64,000 bases of DNA. Source: Thalassia testudinum (lineage: Eukaryota > Streptophyta > Magnoliopsida > Alismatales > Hydrocharitaceae). This document shows positions 10,619-21,607 of this stretch, piece after piece. The position numbers were made by a program, and so were the translations under genes. The stretch covers positions 63,114,501-63,178,500 of the forward strand of contig JAZHRO010000019.1 of the NCBI GenBank assembly GCA_037157565.1, given 5' to 3'. The notes beneath the pieces were generated by a model. The model searched no databases. It was not told where the DNA came from and was given only the letters and a program-made list of their open reading frames with translations. Position 1 is the stretch's first letter. Each line of letters starts with the position of its first letter.

Positions 10619-11973
10619 TGTTACGACTCGATCCCAGATCCCTATATGACCCAAGACCGGCTCGCCTCGACTAATCCCAAGACCCAGTCGTCCAACGAGA
10701 AATAACCAAAAGCAGAAAATATTCCATAATTACACATGTAATGTAACTAGGCAGAAAATAATACAAAGACAGTAAAGGAAACAGAACGGAAAGTCTTACA
10801 ATGTTACATGCCATCACAGTCTACAACAATGGAAAATAAAGCGGAAAAGTAACAAAAACAGTATTACATATATTGAATACTCACTAAAACAAAAGAAGCT
10901 ATGAAATGGAAATGAAACATAACTAAGGTTGGGCTCCACTAGGTCCAGCTCCCTTTGTAGCCGGTGGCACTGGCTGCTCAACTCCTTGACCTGAACATGG
11001 TTATAAAATCCGTGGTCAGCTAACGCTGAGTAGAGTGATAGTTAAGCCATTTACATGCAATTAACATAAGACAAGCAACTAATTTATTATTCAATTCCAT
11101 TTAGCTCAACTAAGTGGTTCTGTTTTGTTTATTCTATTAGGAATCTGGTCATTTCTTGATCTTGACTATCCCTTAAGGGGACGATCTTGATTGCAGTCTT
11201 TCCCGTGATGTAGGATGTACATGTGGTACTCTCTTGGCTGGGAGAGTCCCCCTTGATAGTCCTATACCTAGTCAACCACCCCAAGGTCACAGTCGGGTCG
11301 TAGCGGTGACTACGGCATGTGCAATAAGCACACAAGTAGCTACCCCACATTGGCACGCGGTCAGTCATTTTTACTAATGGGTACGCCTAAAAGTATAGCA
11401 CGGAACAGCACATGCCTTGCCTTCTCATAACAGGGGTCTCGCCCCTCCACAGTCTGCGTACCCTTGTCCAACTATCCCAGTTTGCCCAGTGGGCCTAACA
11501 AGAGTCGGTGTATGGTAGCTAGTCCTAATCCCGGGCCCCATGGGATGGCTAACTCCCTCCCTACACTAAGTAACTCACCTCGGTACCATGTACGCAAGAG
11601 CCAAACAGGAGTCGACGTAGAGTGGTCAAACCTACCCCGATTCTTAACCCAAGGAACGACAAGCTCCCCTCTACTCTAAGGGGATAGTTGCTCTCCTTGG
11701 TACTGTGTACACAAGGGCCAGCTCACTTCCCATCTACTTACTAAGTTCTTTCCGTATAAAGGAGTTCTTCTCCTAATTCCCCATAGGGTTCGTACTTGTA
11801 TTTCATTCATTCCATTTCTCAACATTTAGATCTCACTATTCACATCTTGGGTTTCATTTTTATAACAGGCAGCTTGTATTTTAATAACTGAGAAAGCATC
11901 ACATCAAGTAATTAATACACTTGCTAGCAATTAGGGTTTAACATGCATCTCAAAGTAAATAGGGTAGCTCAGG
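10619..11973 (-). mobile_element. T1 5' LTR, PBS-proximal half
   Basis: It starts TGTTACGACTCGATCCCAG on the plus strand and matches T2 from 847 onward (for example the CCCAGTCGTCCAACGAGAAA block at 10681 and 871). It is cut at 11973 by element A and resumes at 21608. No gene is seen in it. Confidence 0.88.
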
Positions 11974-12910
11974 TGATGAGAGCCTCATCATGAGCCATAA
12001 CTAGCTCATTTTGACCCAATAAAGAAGATAAAAGCTCCTACATAACCTAGAAGAAGGCTTAACTGAAGGAATAAGTGCTATGAGAAGAAAACATGAATTA
12101 AAGGTTAAAACTGCAATTTTACCATTGCAGTACATAAACGGGATTTCTCAGAGGCAAAACACAGGTCAAATGGTCTAAATGAGATAAAAAGTGGGTTGAA
12201 TCAATCAGAAATGGGTTTATGTGCAATCTAAGAATTAAATGACACTTGGTAACCCTAAAACAGACCCGCATAAATTAACAAGGTTTCGGTCAGGATAAAA
12301 ATCAATTAAACCCTCTAAAAATCATGGAAAAATATCCCCTAGGGTTTAGAACACTTAATTTGGCCTTTGGAACCCAGTTTGACCTAGATTAGGGTCCTAG
12401 TTCATCAATTAACCTAATTTGGGTTTTTACGTAAAATGTCCAGTCAAACGAGGTCAAACCTAAAATCCAACTTTACCATTGGATTCCTTAGGTCAAAATT
12501 AGGTTTTTACCAAAATTTAGACCTAAGGGTAGGTCATCTTGACCTACTTTGCAATTTAGTACACCTAAATCACAATTTGGTCCCTATCTTTTGAAAAGCA
12601 TAACAGAAAGCCCCCTAACTTCCTTGCCACCTTTGCAATCAGGTCCTGCCACCATTATTAGGGCAGAATCCTGCTCCGGCGAGGATTTGAGAGGAAATCC
12701 TCTCTGATTCCTCAGAGATCCCCTCCCAGAAATGGAAGGGAGATTCTCTGAGGAATTCCCTTCCATCTGAGGCCAATCTTGATCCCTGGTGTGAACCCAA
12801 TCTCTCGTGCGAATGCACGAGGGATTTGGGTATCTAAACTCTTTCCATCTCCTGCGACCGACCTCAGACGATTGCGTGCCTTCCACGCCTTGAACGACTG
12901 GCCCAGTGCC

Positions 12911-12918
12911 TATATAAG
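12911..12918 (+). promoter_or_regulatory. TATA box of A 5' LTR
   Basis: TATATAAG in the context GTGCCTATATAAGAACCC, kept unchanged in the 3' LTR (19913-19920). Position about 940 bases into the LTR suits a U3 promoter. Confidence 0.65.
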
Positions 12919-14039
12919 AACCCACACCTCCGACCGCTCATCTTCAGCTTGATTTGGCCGAGTTTCCACCTCCAATTCATCTCCTCCTGCCCGGCCAAAA
13001 TTCCCAGCAAGCTCCGGGAAGCCCCCCTCCCCTCCCTCTTCGCTCTGCCACAAAACCAGTGGTAGAGTTAGCTTCCTGACTCTCCTCCGCGTCGCGCAGC
13101 ACCCGCGCACGCCGCCTCAGCCTCGTCGTCGCAGCCGTTCTCCTCCACTGGGCAGCATCTTCTCCGGCGACAGCAGTGCCTGAACACCTCCATCTTCCTC
13201 GCCTCCGACCGACCTCCGGCGAGCCGCCCACACCACTCCGCCCCTCCACACGGCTCGACAACCATCTCGTGAGCTCCGCCTCACCACCAGGAACTCATTC
13301 CACCCCTCCACTGCCACTCCAGACCTCCACAATAACCCCCCGACCAACCCCACAACTCCAGCCACAGGTTGACCTAGGCACGCACGCCTAGGACGACCTG
13401 CGGCCTGCAGCACCGTCCACCACCTTCGCTGTGCTACGGCGACGGTCTCTAGCTGGTTTGATTGGGCCGAGAGGCTCGTTTTGTGTCTGACAGTGTTGAT
13501 GCTCCTGCTGCCATGGACGACATTTGAAGAAGCTCCGTAGCGGCCCCAGGCGCCAGGGCTCCCAGGCTGTAGGTGCTGCGTATTCATGCGAGTGTCGCGA
13601 AGTGCTCTGGTCCAGCAAGGAGTGCTAGCAGAGCCAGCAGCTGTGGGGATGGCACGCAAGTCTGCGGCCACGCGCAAAATCAGGGCAGAAGCTTTAGTCC
13701 CACATCGTGGAGAGATGAGGCACCGCTGTGCCATAAATTGAATTTGTGATATTACCTTAACGCCTCCGTAAGCACAGGGGTGAGGTCCCTCACTTGCCCC
13801 CACGGACGCCTCGTCCGCGGCTTGACCACGCGGATCTGGCAGGATCCGACCGACCCAATCCTTGAGCACTCCTCGCGCATCACACCACCTACAGGTGCGC
13901 CTGGTCTCGGGTACGATCCGACCTGAATATCCATGTGGCTCTGGGAGAGCGTCCCTGAGTGAATTGTTGAGAGAGAGAGACGCGCGGGTAGAGGGAAATG
14001 GGTAGGTTTTTCTCCTATGTAGGCAGACTGAGAGTGGAG

Positions 14040-14320
14040 AGACTTAGCCGCAAGGAGAAGAGAAGAAGCAGAAGAAGAAACTGAGAGAAGGAGAGACCAA
14101 GGCAGAGAAGAAGAAGAGGAAAGAAGCCTTCACAGGAGAAGAAGGAAGAGCAAGCCAGAGAATGAAAGAAAGGTCAAGTGAAGACAGCAAAGATCAGAAG
14201 AAGAAGAAAGAAGGAAGGCAAGGCAAGAGAAGAAACAAGAGAAAAGATACAAAGGCAGGAAGAAGAAGCCTTCGCAAGAAAAGAAGAGAAAGAAGATCAG
14301 AAGAAGAAAAAGGGGAAATA
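14040..14320 (+). repeat. Purine tract in A 5' LTR
   Basis: AG-rich imperfect GAAG repeats, duplicated in the 3' LTR at 21050-21330. It corresponds to the tracts in LTRs B and C. Confidence 0.75.
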
Positions 14321-14595
14321 CTTTTAAGACGTCTGACCACCAGATCAGACGTCCAATTTCATATTTTTTGTCATAATTACTTTTAATGGCATACATTCAT
14401 ATTTGAATTAACATTTTGAGTAAATTAGAGTGTTCAATTACATTTTGATTAGTAGTAAATTCCATTTGCTCCCTGTGTTCAACCTCGGATACTCCGATTT
14501 TCGAGTAATAAAATTCTCTATTTGTTTGAACGCTTTTTCGGCTATACTACAACGTGACATCCTTTAAAACCGCACAGAAGCTTGGAGAACATTTT

Positions 14596-14618
14596 TGGCA
14601 CCGTTGCCGGGAAGCAAT
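14596..14618 (+). other. A primer-binding site (tRNA-Asp) with hairpin
   Basis: TGGCACCGTTGCCGGGAA (14596-14613) follows the LTR after four bases. It matches the 18-nt tRNA-Asp complement TGGCGCCGTTGCCGGGGA except at two sites. GTTGC (14603-14607) can pair with GCAAT (14614-14618), so the 3' half of the PBS can fold back on itself. Confidence 0.88.
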
Positions 14619-15782
14619 GCGCAATTTACCACTAGTCTCTACATTCTTTTTAACATATTGAACACTAACTTGCCCTACTTTGCTTTGATGTGATCTTGCA
14701 GGTACTTCATGAGAAAATCTCTCCCTCAAGTCAACCACTCCAGGGCAGGTAATTTCTTTTCTTCCTTAATCATCCCCTAATCTTTGAAAGACAAAAGGAA
14801 GAAAATCAATTTAGGAATCAATTGCCTTCTTTATATAGTAATCACCATCTTTAAGGCAAAACATTTCTTGATTTTGCGAAAATTTCTACAAATATTCTTG
14901 AAGTTGGAGTGATTTTTTTTAGATTCCATCCCACAAATTCTTGTGCCTAATTGAAATAATGCTTAATCTCGGCGGACCACACACTTCTTGTTTATAAGTC
15001 CAAAGAGAACTTTTGAAAAAGAAAAAGTGGATTGGAAATAGAACCAAATTAGGGTTTCCACATTAGGGTCTTGAAGCGCTAGTCACACATGCTTGTATAA
15101 AAGGAAATAAACCCTCCCGCATCAGTGTGCTACCTAAGCCCTTGATTGAAGAAAGCTAAATAAGACAAACCCTAAAATTGAGCTCTAAAATCACTTGAAT
15201 CTTAAAATTTTTTGACCTAATAACCTGGGAGTCAAATCAGGGTGATCTCTAGGCTCCAAACTTAGAATCATTTTGCCATCTATAGGACAGGTCAGGTGAA
15301 GTTGACCCCTTGGGTCAACCAACCTCTAAATTAGGTTACAATACCAAAAACATCTAAAGTTCAAGTGAGAACCCTGAAAGCACCTTTGAAATAAAAAGTG
15401 ATAGACCTAAGAGGTCAAGGTCCCCATTCTGGTCTACCTGGAATCTCAGTGACAAGAGAGGTCGGGTGGGGGAAACCCTGTAACCCGTAGGGATGCTCTA
15501 CCGTGTAGGGGTCTTTGCAGGACTCTCCCTCTCTGGCTGCCCAGGTAATTCTCAGGTGGACGATCTTCGGATCCAGGGGTCCATCCGCCCTGAACCTCCA
15601 TAGTCATCCAAACATCTTTTGGGGTCTTGATTGGGTCAAGAACATCTCCAGTCCTTCATCTTTTTTCTTTAGAGCACACACACTCATTTTTAGTGGGACT
15701 CGTTATTCAGATCTAATCGCTTCATAACACATCTTGATTCAAACTCTGATTCTACATCTTGATTCCACCACCTGATCCAAAT
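14619..15782 (+). other. A untranslated leader
   Basis: 1.16 kb without a credible ORF. About 88 bases after the PBS a pyrimidine-AG (14699-14701) precedes a 47-base segment ending CAG|GTAATT (14748/14749), resembling a small exon. A 200-base block at 15412-15630 (CCCCATTCTGGTCTACCTGG ... GCTGCCCAGG) matches C at 35250-35460 very closely. The conservation of a non-coding block suggests a packaging or translation role, which is inference. Confidence 0.75.
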
Positions 15783-17414
15783 ATGCAGCCAAACCATCTA
15801 GGACTACCATTCAAGAAACCTGAATACTGGAGATCCATGAGAGATAAAATGATTGAGGTTGCCATGAGATTTTATGAAAATGAAGAAACCTCAACAACAG
15901 TAGGAAACATTGAGGTTGATGTCCCAACAACCACAACCTTTGTCATAACTTGTGCCCAAGTACTATTAGCAGAAGCCAACAAAGGATCAACCCGTGACTT
16001 GCTCATTACTGCATACATTGAGATAGAAAAATTGCACAATAGTGAATACCTTCAATGTATGACAAATCCTCGACTTTGGAAGCAACACCAAGATAGTGTT
16101 GAAAAATGGGAAGAGATAATGAGATTAATAAAACAAGTGATTGATCAGAAATACCCGTACATACCACCAACAGAGGATGAGCTATCTTGGAACAACATCG
16201 AGGATAAATCTGACCTCGGGTTTGAGGCACAAAATGGTTGTGGATTCCCAACCCAGATGGAGTATAATGCACCTGATATTGAAGAAGGTTGGGAAGCTCC
16301 AAATGCAGGAAAAGACCATGATGAGCCCATTTTAGAATCCCAAGACTCCTGCAAGTATGAGAGTAGAACTGAACCTCTCGAGGGTGTAAATTACGTCCCT
16401 TATTCTGATAAGGTGACCCTCGAAGGTTATTCAGACCTAAATTCTAGTAATTCAACCCACATCCTAAGCCTAGAACCTAGATCTGAAACATATTTTGAAG
16501 ATTTCAAGGCCCCAGATGAAGAAAATCAATCTCTTAATGAAGAATATGATTTTGGGCCTTGATTTGATGAATATCCCTCGTCAACCTCCTCAGAGGAACG
16601 AATCGATTTTGCGGAAGTCATGCCAATCTACGACACAGAAACCGAGGAGTTGGACGAGCAGGGTTTCAATTGGGTCTGCCCTACTAGCTTAAAATCTGAG
16701 CCTCTACCAGATAAGGATACCCTTTTAAGCTCAGAATTAACATTTAGGCTAGATCCCAGTTAGGCTGCTGAATATACAACATATGATTTATTCTATGGTG
16801 GAACTCATGATCTAGAATCTCATTCAAATTTTGATTTTCGCAAACTCTCCAACGATTTCGAATCTGACCATAACATCGGAGAAAATCTTCCTCCTGATTA
16901 TAACATGTCAATCTTTTTTGAAGCCACCTGCTCCACATATACAGAACCAATAAAAACCCGTTCCCCACCCCGACATGCAACCGGACTCAATTTCTATTCC
17001 GATTCACCTTTCACTGAGCCGTTTGCAGATGATTCAACTCCATATCTAGACCGGGTATCGGGTACTGATCAGACCACAAATCAGGAGCCTCCATCCTTTG
17101 ATCACCCCTGTAGGGATTCCACACCTTACATGGATAATTTTTCGGAACCCTACTTTGACCAGGCTGATTCAACTCAGCCGGAACTCGAGTTTTCACTTCC
17201 ATATCCATCAGAACTTCACTGCATATGGTGGGGTCCGCATTTGTTGATCTACATCTATCAACCCACCAGACTTATTGGGTTTGGGCTGCATCATCAGCCT
17301 ACAGATCTTAACAAGCACCTGGTTGGACCAACCAGGCTCTTAATCAAGGTGCTTGTTTTCCAAAACTCCATTGATTTGACCACCCCCTCTCCACCCCATT
17401 TTCCGCTCGGCTGA
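15783..17414 (+). pseudogene. A long acidic ORF, unknown function (543 codons)
   Basis: The first in-frame ATG is 15783; a stop lies upstream at 15747. The frame runs to TGA 17412-17414 with two internal stops (TGA 16560-16562 and TAG near 16761). The first 130 residues look helical and mixed-charge (KKPEYWRSMRDKMIEVAMRF, DLLITAYIEIEKLHNSEYL). The rest is acidic, rich in Asp, Glu, Ser, Pro and Tyr, with short repeats such as STPYLD and STPYMD. Near the end is a hydrophobic stretch WWGPHLLIYIYQPTRLIGFG. No zinc knuckle, retropepsin, RT or integrase motif is visible. It occupies the place of gag-pol. Element D has an ORF of nearly the same length and style in the same place. It could be a diverged gag or a new protein; I cannot assign it. 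Confidence 0.7.
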
Positions 17415-17680
17415 AGGCATTAAATTTAGAGCTTAACGGGAGGCAACCCGTCATTCCCAAAAACAGAGACCCGTCTGATTATCCATCTGTACTCCACATC
17501 TATTGCACCTTGAGTCCAGCCTTAGACAGTTGATCCCACCTCTGGTACACGTATCAGAGCTTAAAATCATCCGCATCAGTCATTTTCGACCCATTCACCC
17601 ACCCGATGTATCCTGTTCTAAGTCCCTGACCTCAACACTAATTCACACCCTCTGTTTACAATGAGGACATTGCAAAACTT
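17415..17680 (+). other. A post-ORF conserved region with hairpin
   Basis: Directly at the stop codon is GCTGAAGGCATTAAATTTAG, a block shared with C, D and E. It is followed by the hairpin ACGGG-AGGCAA-CCCGT (17436-17451), shared with C. GAGCTTAAAATCATCCGCA (17558-17576) is a second block shared with C and D. No ORF. Confidence 0.7.
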
Positions 17681-17696
17681 AGGCATGGGGGGGGTG
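17660..17696 (+). promoter_or_regulatory. A internal polypurine-tract-like block
   Basis: AATGAGGACATTGC followed by AGGCATGGGGGGGGTG. The same pair of motifs lies in E (55747-55783) and D (60532-60569), each more than 1 kb before the 3' LTR. The G-run resembles a second plus-strand primer site. Confidence 0.65.
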
Positions 17697-18938
17697 ATAA
17701 AGTGCATACATACAGAACCAAGAAAAAAAAATTAGGAGTCTCACACACAAAAAATTTGCATATGTCAAAAACACAAAAAAATTGAAAAAAATTAAGAAAA
17801 AGAACAAAAAAATGGGGGGAGGGAGGAAATTTTGTGAGCCACATAAGCATAAGGAGGAGAAAAAGAGCAAAAATGAAGAAAGGAGCACAAAAGGAAAATG
17901 AAAAGAAATAGTCATTAGTAAAAGATTAAGGGGTTAACTGAAGTTCTAGACCGAATCAAGAAAAAGAAAAGAAAAGTGCTATAGAGATATAACAAGAGAT
18001 TAGTGGGAACGCTGGTCTTAGGCCTCTTAGGCTAGAATCTTTAACTTAAAAAATTCACGTATCCGTTAAAATCTGGATAATCCTCAAGAGGTTGAGGAAA
18101 ATGCGAAGCTTAAGTATTAGGTCTAAGGCTTAGGAAGTATTCGGCCTCGCTAACTGACCTCTGGTCTGCGGGATTCGGTAACCTAAGCACCCCAAATTCA
18201 CACACAGTTTGGTTCAGTGCGCATAAACATCCAAATCACGCAAAAGCGTTTAATGTTCTACAAAAGTCACCTAGATTACGAGCGGCCAATCAACACAAGT
18301 TGATTTGGACGAGTTCCCAATGCGGAGAGGCGGGAAATTTCCTTCGAAGATGCGTAACAACATATCATCTCCTCGGTGCTTGTCTCTTAGGATATTTAAA
18401 TATCCTACTGGGGGCAGGTAAGCACTCTGCTGGTTCAGATACCATGGGCGGCATTATCACAAAATGTCGATCTCCAGGGGCTGAATTCGACCACGGAACG
18501 CCATGGGCAGGATTATCTCGAAATCTCGAAAGCCAGGAACCCTTGAGGATTGATGATGGGGACGAGGAATCCGATACAGACCGTGTTGAGAAGCTAATCC
18601 GAAGCTAGAAATAAAAAGAAAAGAGAGAGAAAAGCTCTCCAAACAAATAAATCTTCTATCTCTCTCTTACAAAAATGCACTGCAAAATGAACTTAGGCTG
18701 AAAATGTCTCAAGCACGGGTGCTTTAACCGCGGAGTCCAACAAACCCTAGGTTAGTTTTTGTGGGCCGTAAAAACCTTTGCGGAGGACTGAGGCTAAAGC
18801 AGAACAGGTCCGGATTTTGGTTGGTACTTGAGTACCTCTAGGCCTATTATTGGCATTCCTACCTAATCACAAAAGGAGAAGCACTTATCATTGTTGACAG
18901 ACACTCAGGGTCTAGAATGGAAGTTAAAACTTTGAAAT
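17697..18938 (+). other. A 3' untranslated region
   Basis: 1.2 kb without a credible gene: an A-rich stretch (17720-17990), then unique sequence. Two imperfect copies of a CATGGGCRGSATTATC-type block lie about 59 bases apart (18443 and 18502). A 102-codon open stretch at 18300-18608 has no recognisable feature. Confidence 0.6.
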
Positions 18939-18975
18939 TTTGCTAAGGGACTAGCAAAAGATAGGCATGAGGGTA
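18939..18975 (+). promoter_or_regulatory. A 3' PPT with preceding hairpin
   Basis: TTTGCTA (18939-18945) and TAGCAAA (18952-18958) form a 7-bp stem. It is followed by the purine-rich AGATAGGCATGAGGGTA and directly by the 3' LTR at 18976. The PPT primes plus-strand DNA. The same hairpin-PPT unit precedes the 3' LTRs of E and D. Confidence 0.78.
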
Positions 18976-21602
18976 TGATGAGAGCCTCATCATGAGCCAT
19001 AACTAGCTCATTTTGACCCAATAAAGAAGATAAAGGCTCCTACATAACCAAGAAGAAGGCCTAATTGAAGGAATAAGTGCTCTGAGAAGAAAACATGAAT
19101 TAAAGGTTAAAATTGCAATTTTACCATTGCAATACATAAATGGGATTTCTCAGAGGCAAAACATAGGTCAAATGGTCTAAATGAGATAAAAAGTGGGTTG
19201 AGTCAATCAGAAATGGATTTATGTGCAATCTAAGAATTAAATGACACTTGGTAACCCTAAAACAGACCCGCAAAAATTAACAAGGTTTCGGTCAGGATAA
19301 AAATCAATTAAACCCTCTAAAAATCATGAAAAAATATCCCCTAGGGTTTAGAACACTTAATTTGGCCTTTGGAACCCAGTTTGACCTAGATTAGGGTCCT
19401 AGTTCATCAATTAACCTAATTTGGGTTTTTACACAAAATGTCCAATCATACGAGGTCAAACCTAAAATCCAACTTCACCATTGGATTCCTTAGGTCAAAA
19501 TTAGGTTTGTACCAAAATTTGGACCTAAGGGGAGCTCATCTTGACCTACTTTGCAATTTAGTACACCCAAATCACAATTTGGTCCCTATCTTTTGAAAAG
19601 CATAACAGAAAGCCCCCTAACTTCCTCGCCACCTTTGCAATCAGGTCCTGTCGCCATTATTAGGGCAGAATCCTGCTCCGGCAAGGATTTGAGAGGGAAT
19701 CCTCTCTGATTCCTCAGAGATCCCCTTCCAGAAATGGAAGGGAGATTCTCTGAGAAATTCCCTTCCATCTGAGGCCAATCTTGATCCCTGGTGTGAACCC
19801 AATCTCTCGTGCGAACGCACGAGGGATTTGGGTATCTAAAGTCTTTCCATCTCCGGCGACCGACCTCAGACGATTGCGTGCCTTCCATGCCTTGAACGAC
19901 TGGCCCAGTGCCTATATAAGAACCCACACCTCCGGCCGCTCATCTTCAGCTTGATTTGGCCGAGTTTCCACCTCCAATTCATCTCCTCCTGCCCGGCCAA
20001 AATTCCCAGCAAGCTCCGGCGAGCCCCCCTCCCCTCCCTCTTCGCTCTGCCACAAAACCAGTGGCAGAGTTAGCTTCCTGACTCTCCTCCGCGACGCGCA
20101 GCACCCGCGCACGTTGCCTCAGCCTCGTCGTCGCAGCTGTTCTCCCCCACTGGGCAGCATCTTCTCCGGCGACAGCAGTGCCTGAACACCTCCATCTTCC
20201 TCGCCTCCGACCGACCTCCGGCGAGCCGCCCACACCACTCCGCCCCTCCACACGGCTCGACAACCATCTCGTGAGCCTGCCTCACCACCAGGAACTCATT
20301 CCACCCCTCCACTGCCACTCCAGACCTCCACAATAACCCCCCGACCAACCCCACAACTCCGGCCACAGGTTGACCTAGGCACGCATGCCTAGGATGACCT
20401 GCGGCCTGCAGCACCGTCCACCGCCTTCGCCGTGCTACGGCGAAGGTCTCTAGCTGGTCTGATTAGGCCGAGAGGCTTGTTTTGTGTCTGACAGTGTTGA
20501 TGCTCCTGTTGCCATGGACGACATTTGAAGAAGTTCTGTAGCAGCTCCAGGCGCCAGGGCTCCCAGGCTGCGAGTGCTGCGTATTCGTGCGAGTGTCGCG
20601 AAGTGCTCTGGTCCAGCAAGGAGTGCTAGCAGAGCCAGCAGCTGTGGGGATGCAGGCAAGTCTGCGGCCGCGCGCGAAATCAGGGCAGAAGCTTTAGTCC
20701 CACATCGTGGAGAGACGAGGCGCCGCTGCGCCATAAATTGAATTTGTGATATTACCTTAACGCCTCCGTAAGCACAGTGGTGAAGTCCCTCACTTGCCCC
20801 CACGCACGCCTCATCCGCGGCTTGACCACGCGGATCTGGCGGGATCCGACCAACCCAATCCTTGAGCACTCCTCGTGCATCATACCACCTGCAGGTGCGC
20901 CTAGTCCCGGGTACGATCCGACCCGAATATCCGTGTGGCTCTGGGAGAGCGTCCCTGAGTGAATTGTTGAGAGAGAGAGATGCGCGGGTAGAGGGAAATG
21001 GGTAGGTTTTGCTCCTGTGCAGGCAGACTGAGCGTGGAGAGACTTAGCCGCAAGGAGAAGAGAAGAAGCAGAAGAAGAAACTGAGCGAAGGAGAGACCAA
21101 GGCAGAGAAGAAGAAGAGGAAAGAAGCCTTCACAGGAGAAGAAGGAAGAGCAAGGCACAAGCAAGCCAGAGAACGAAAGAAAGGTCAAGTGAAGACAGCA
21201 AAGATCAGAAGAAGAAGAAAGAAGGAAGGCAAGGCAGGAGAAGAAACAAGAGAAAAGATACAAAGGCAGGAAGAAGAAGCCTTCGCAATAAAAGAAGAGA
21301 AAGAAGATCAGAAGAAGAAAAAGGGGAAATACTTTTAAGACGTCTGACCACCAGATCAGACGTCCAATTTCATATTTTTTGTCATAACTACTTTTAATGG
21401 CATACATTCATATTTGAATTAACATTTTGAGTAAATTAAAGTGTTCAATTACATTTTGATTAGTAGTAAATTCCATTTTCTCCCTGTGTTCGACCTCGGA
21501 TACTCCAGTTTTCGAGTAATAAAATTCTCTATTTGTTTGAACGATTTTTCGGCTATACTACAACGTGACATCCTTTAAAATCGCACAAAAGCTTGGAGAA
21601 CA
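18976..21602 (+). mobile_element. A, 3' LTR
   Basis: Same ends and landmarks as the 5' LTR: TATA box 19913-19920, purine tract 21050-21330, GACGTC motifs near 21339 and 21360, end GGAGAACA. Followed by TSD TCAGG. Confidence 0.9.
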
Positions 21603-21607
21603 TCAGG

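Larger units (their letters stand above)
11974..14591 (+). mobile_element. A, 5' LTR
   Basis: It runs from TGATGAGAGCCTCATCATG to GCTTGGAGAACA. TATATAAG at 12911-12918 is the likely TATA box. A purine tract at 14040-14320 and two GACGTC motifs (14328, 14349) follow. A 250-codon minus-strand ORF (13117-13869) and smaller ORFs fall in this LTR and are not kept in the relatives B and C, so I do not treat them as genes. Confidence 0.9.
11974..21602 (+). mobile_element. A: complete non-autonomous Athila-like element
   Basis: Two LTRs of 2.62 kb flank a 4.4-kb interior. TSD TCAGG lies at 11969-11973 and 21603-21607. The interior has a tRNA-Asp PBS, a leader, one long acidic ORF, an internal PPT-like block and a 3' PPT, but no gag, protease, RT, RNase H or integrase. 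Over the first 200 bases the LTRs differ at about 9 sites (roughly 4-5 percent by eye). It interrupts the T1 LTR. The name 'non-autonomous' is inferred from the missing enzymes; the leader matches element C, its likely helper. Confidence 0.88.

Noticed and set aside
13117..13869. 250-codon minus-strand ORF in the A 5' LTR
   Set aside because: Broken in the 3' LTR copy (about 20450-20869 only) and antisense to LTR transcription; GC-rich chance ORF.
18300..18608. 102-codon ORF in A as an env-like or accessory gene
   Set aside because: No signal peptide or membrane segment pattern, lies between the two PPTs, and E and D have nothing comparable there.
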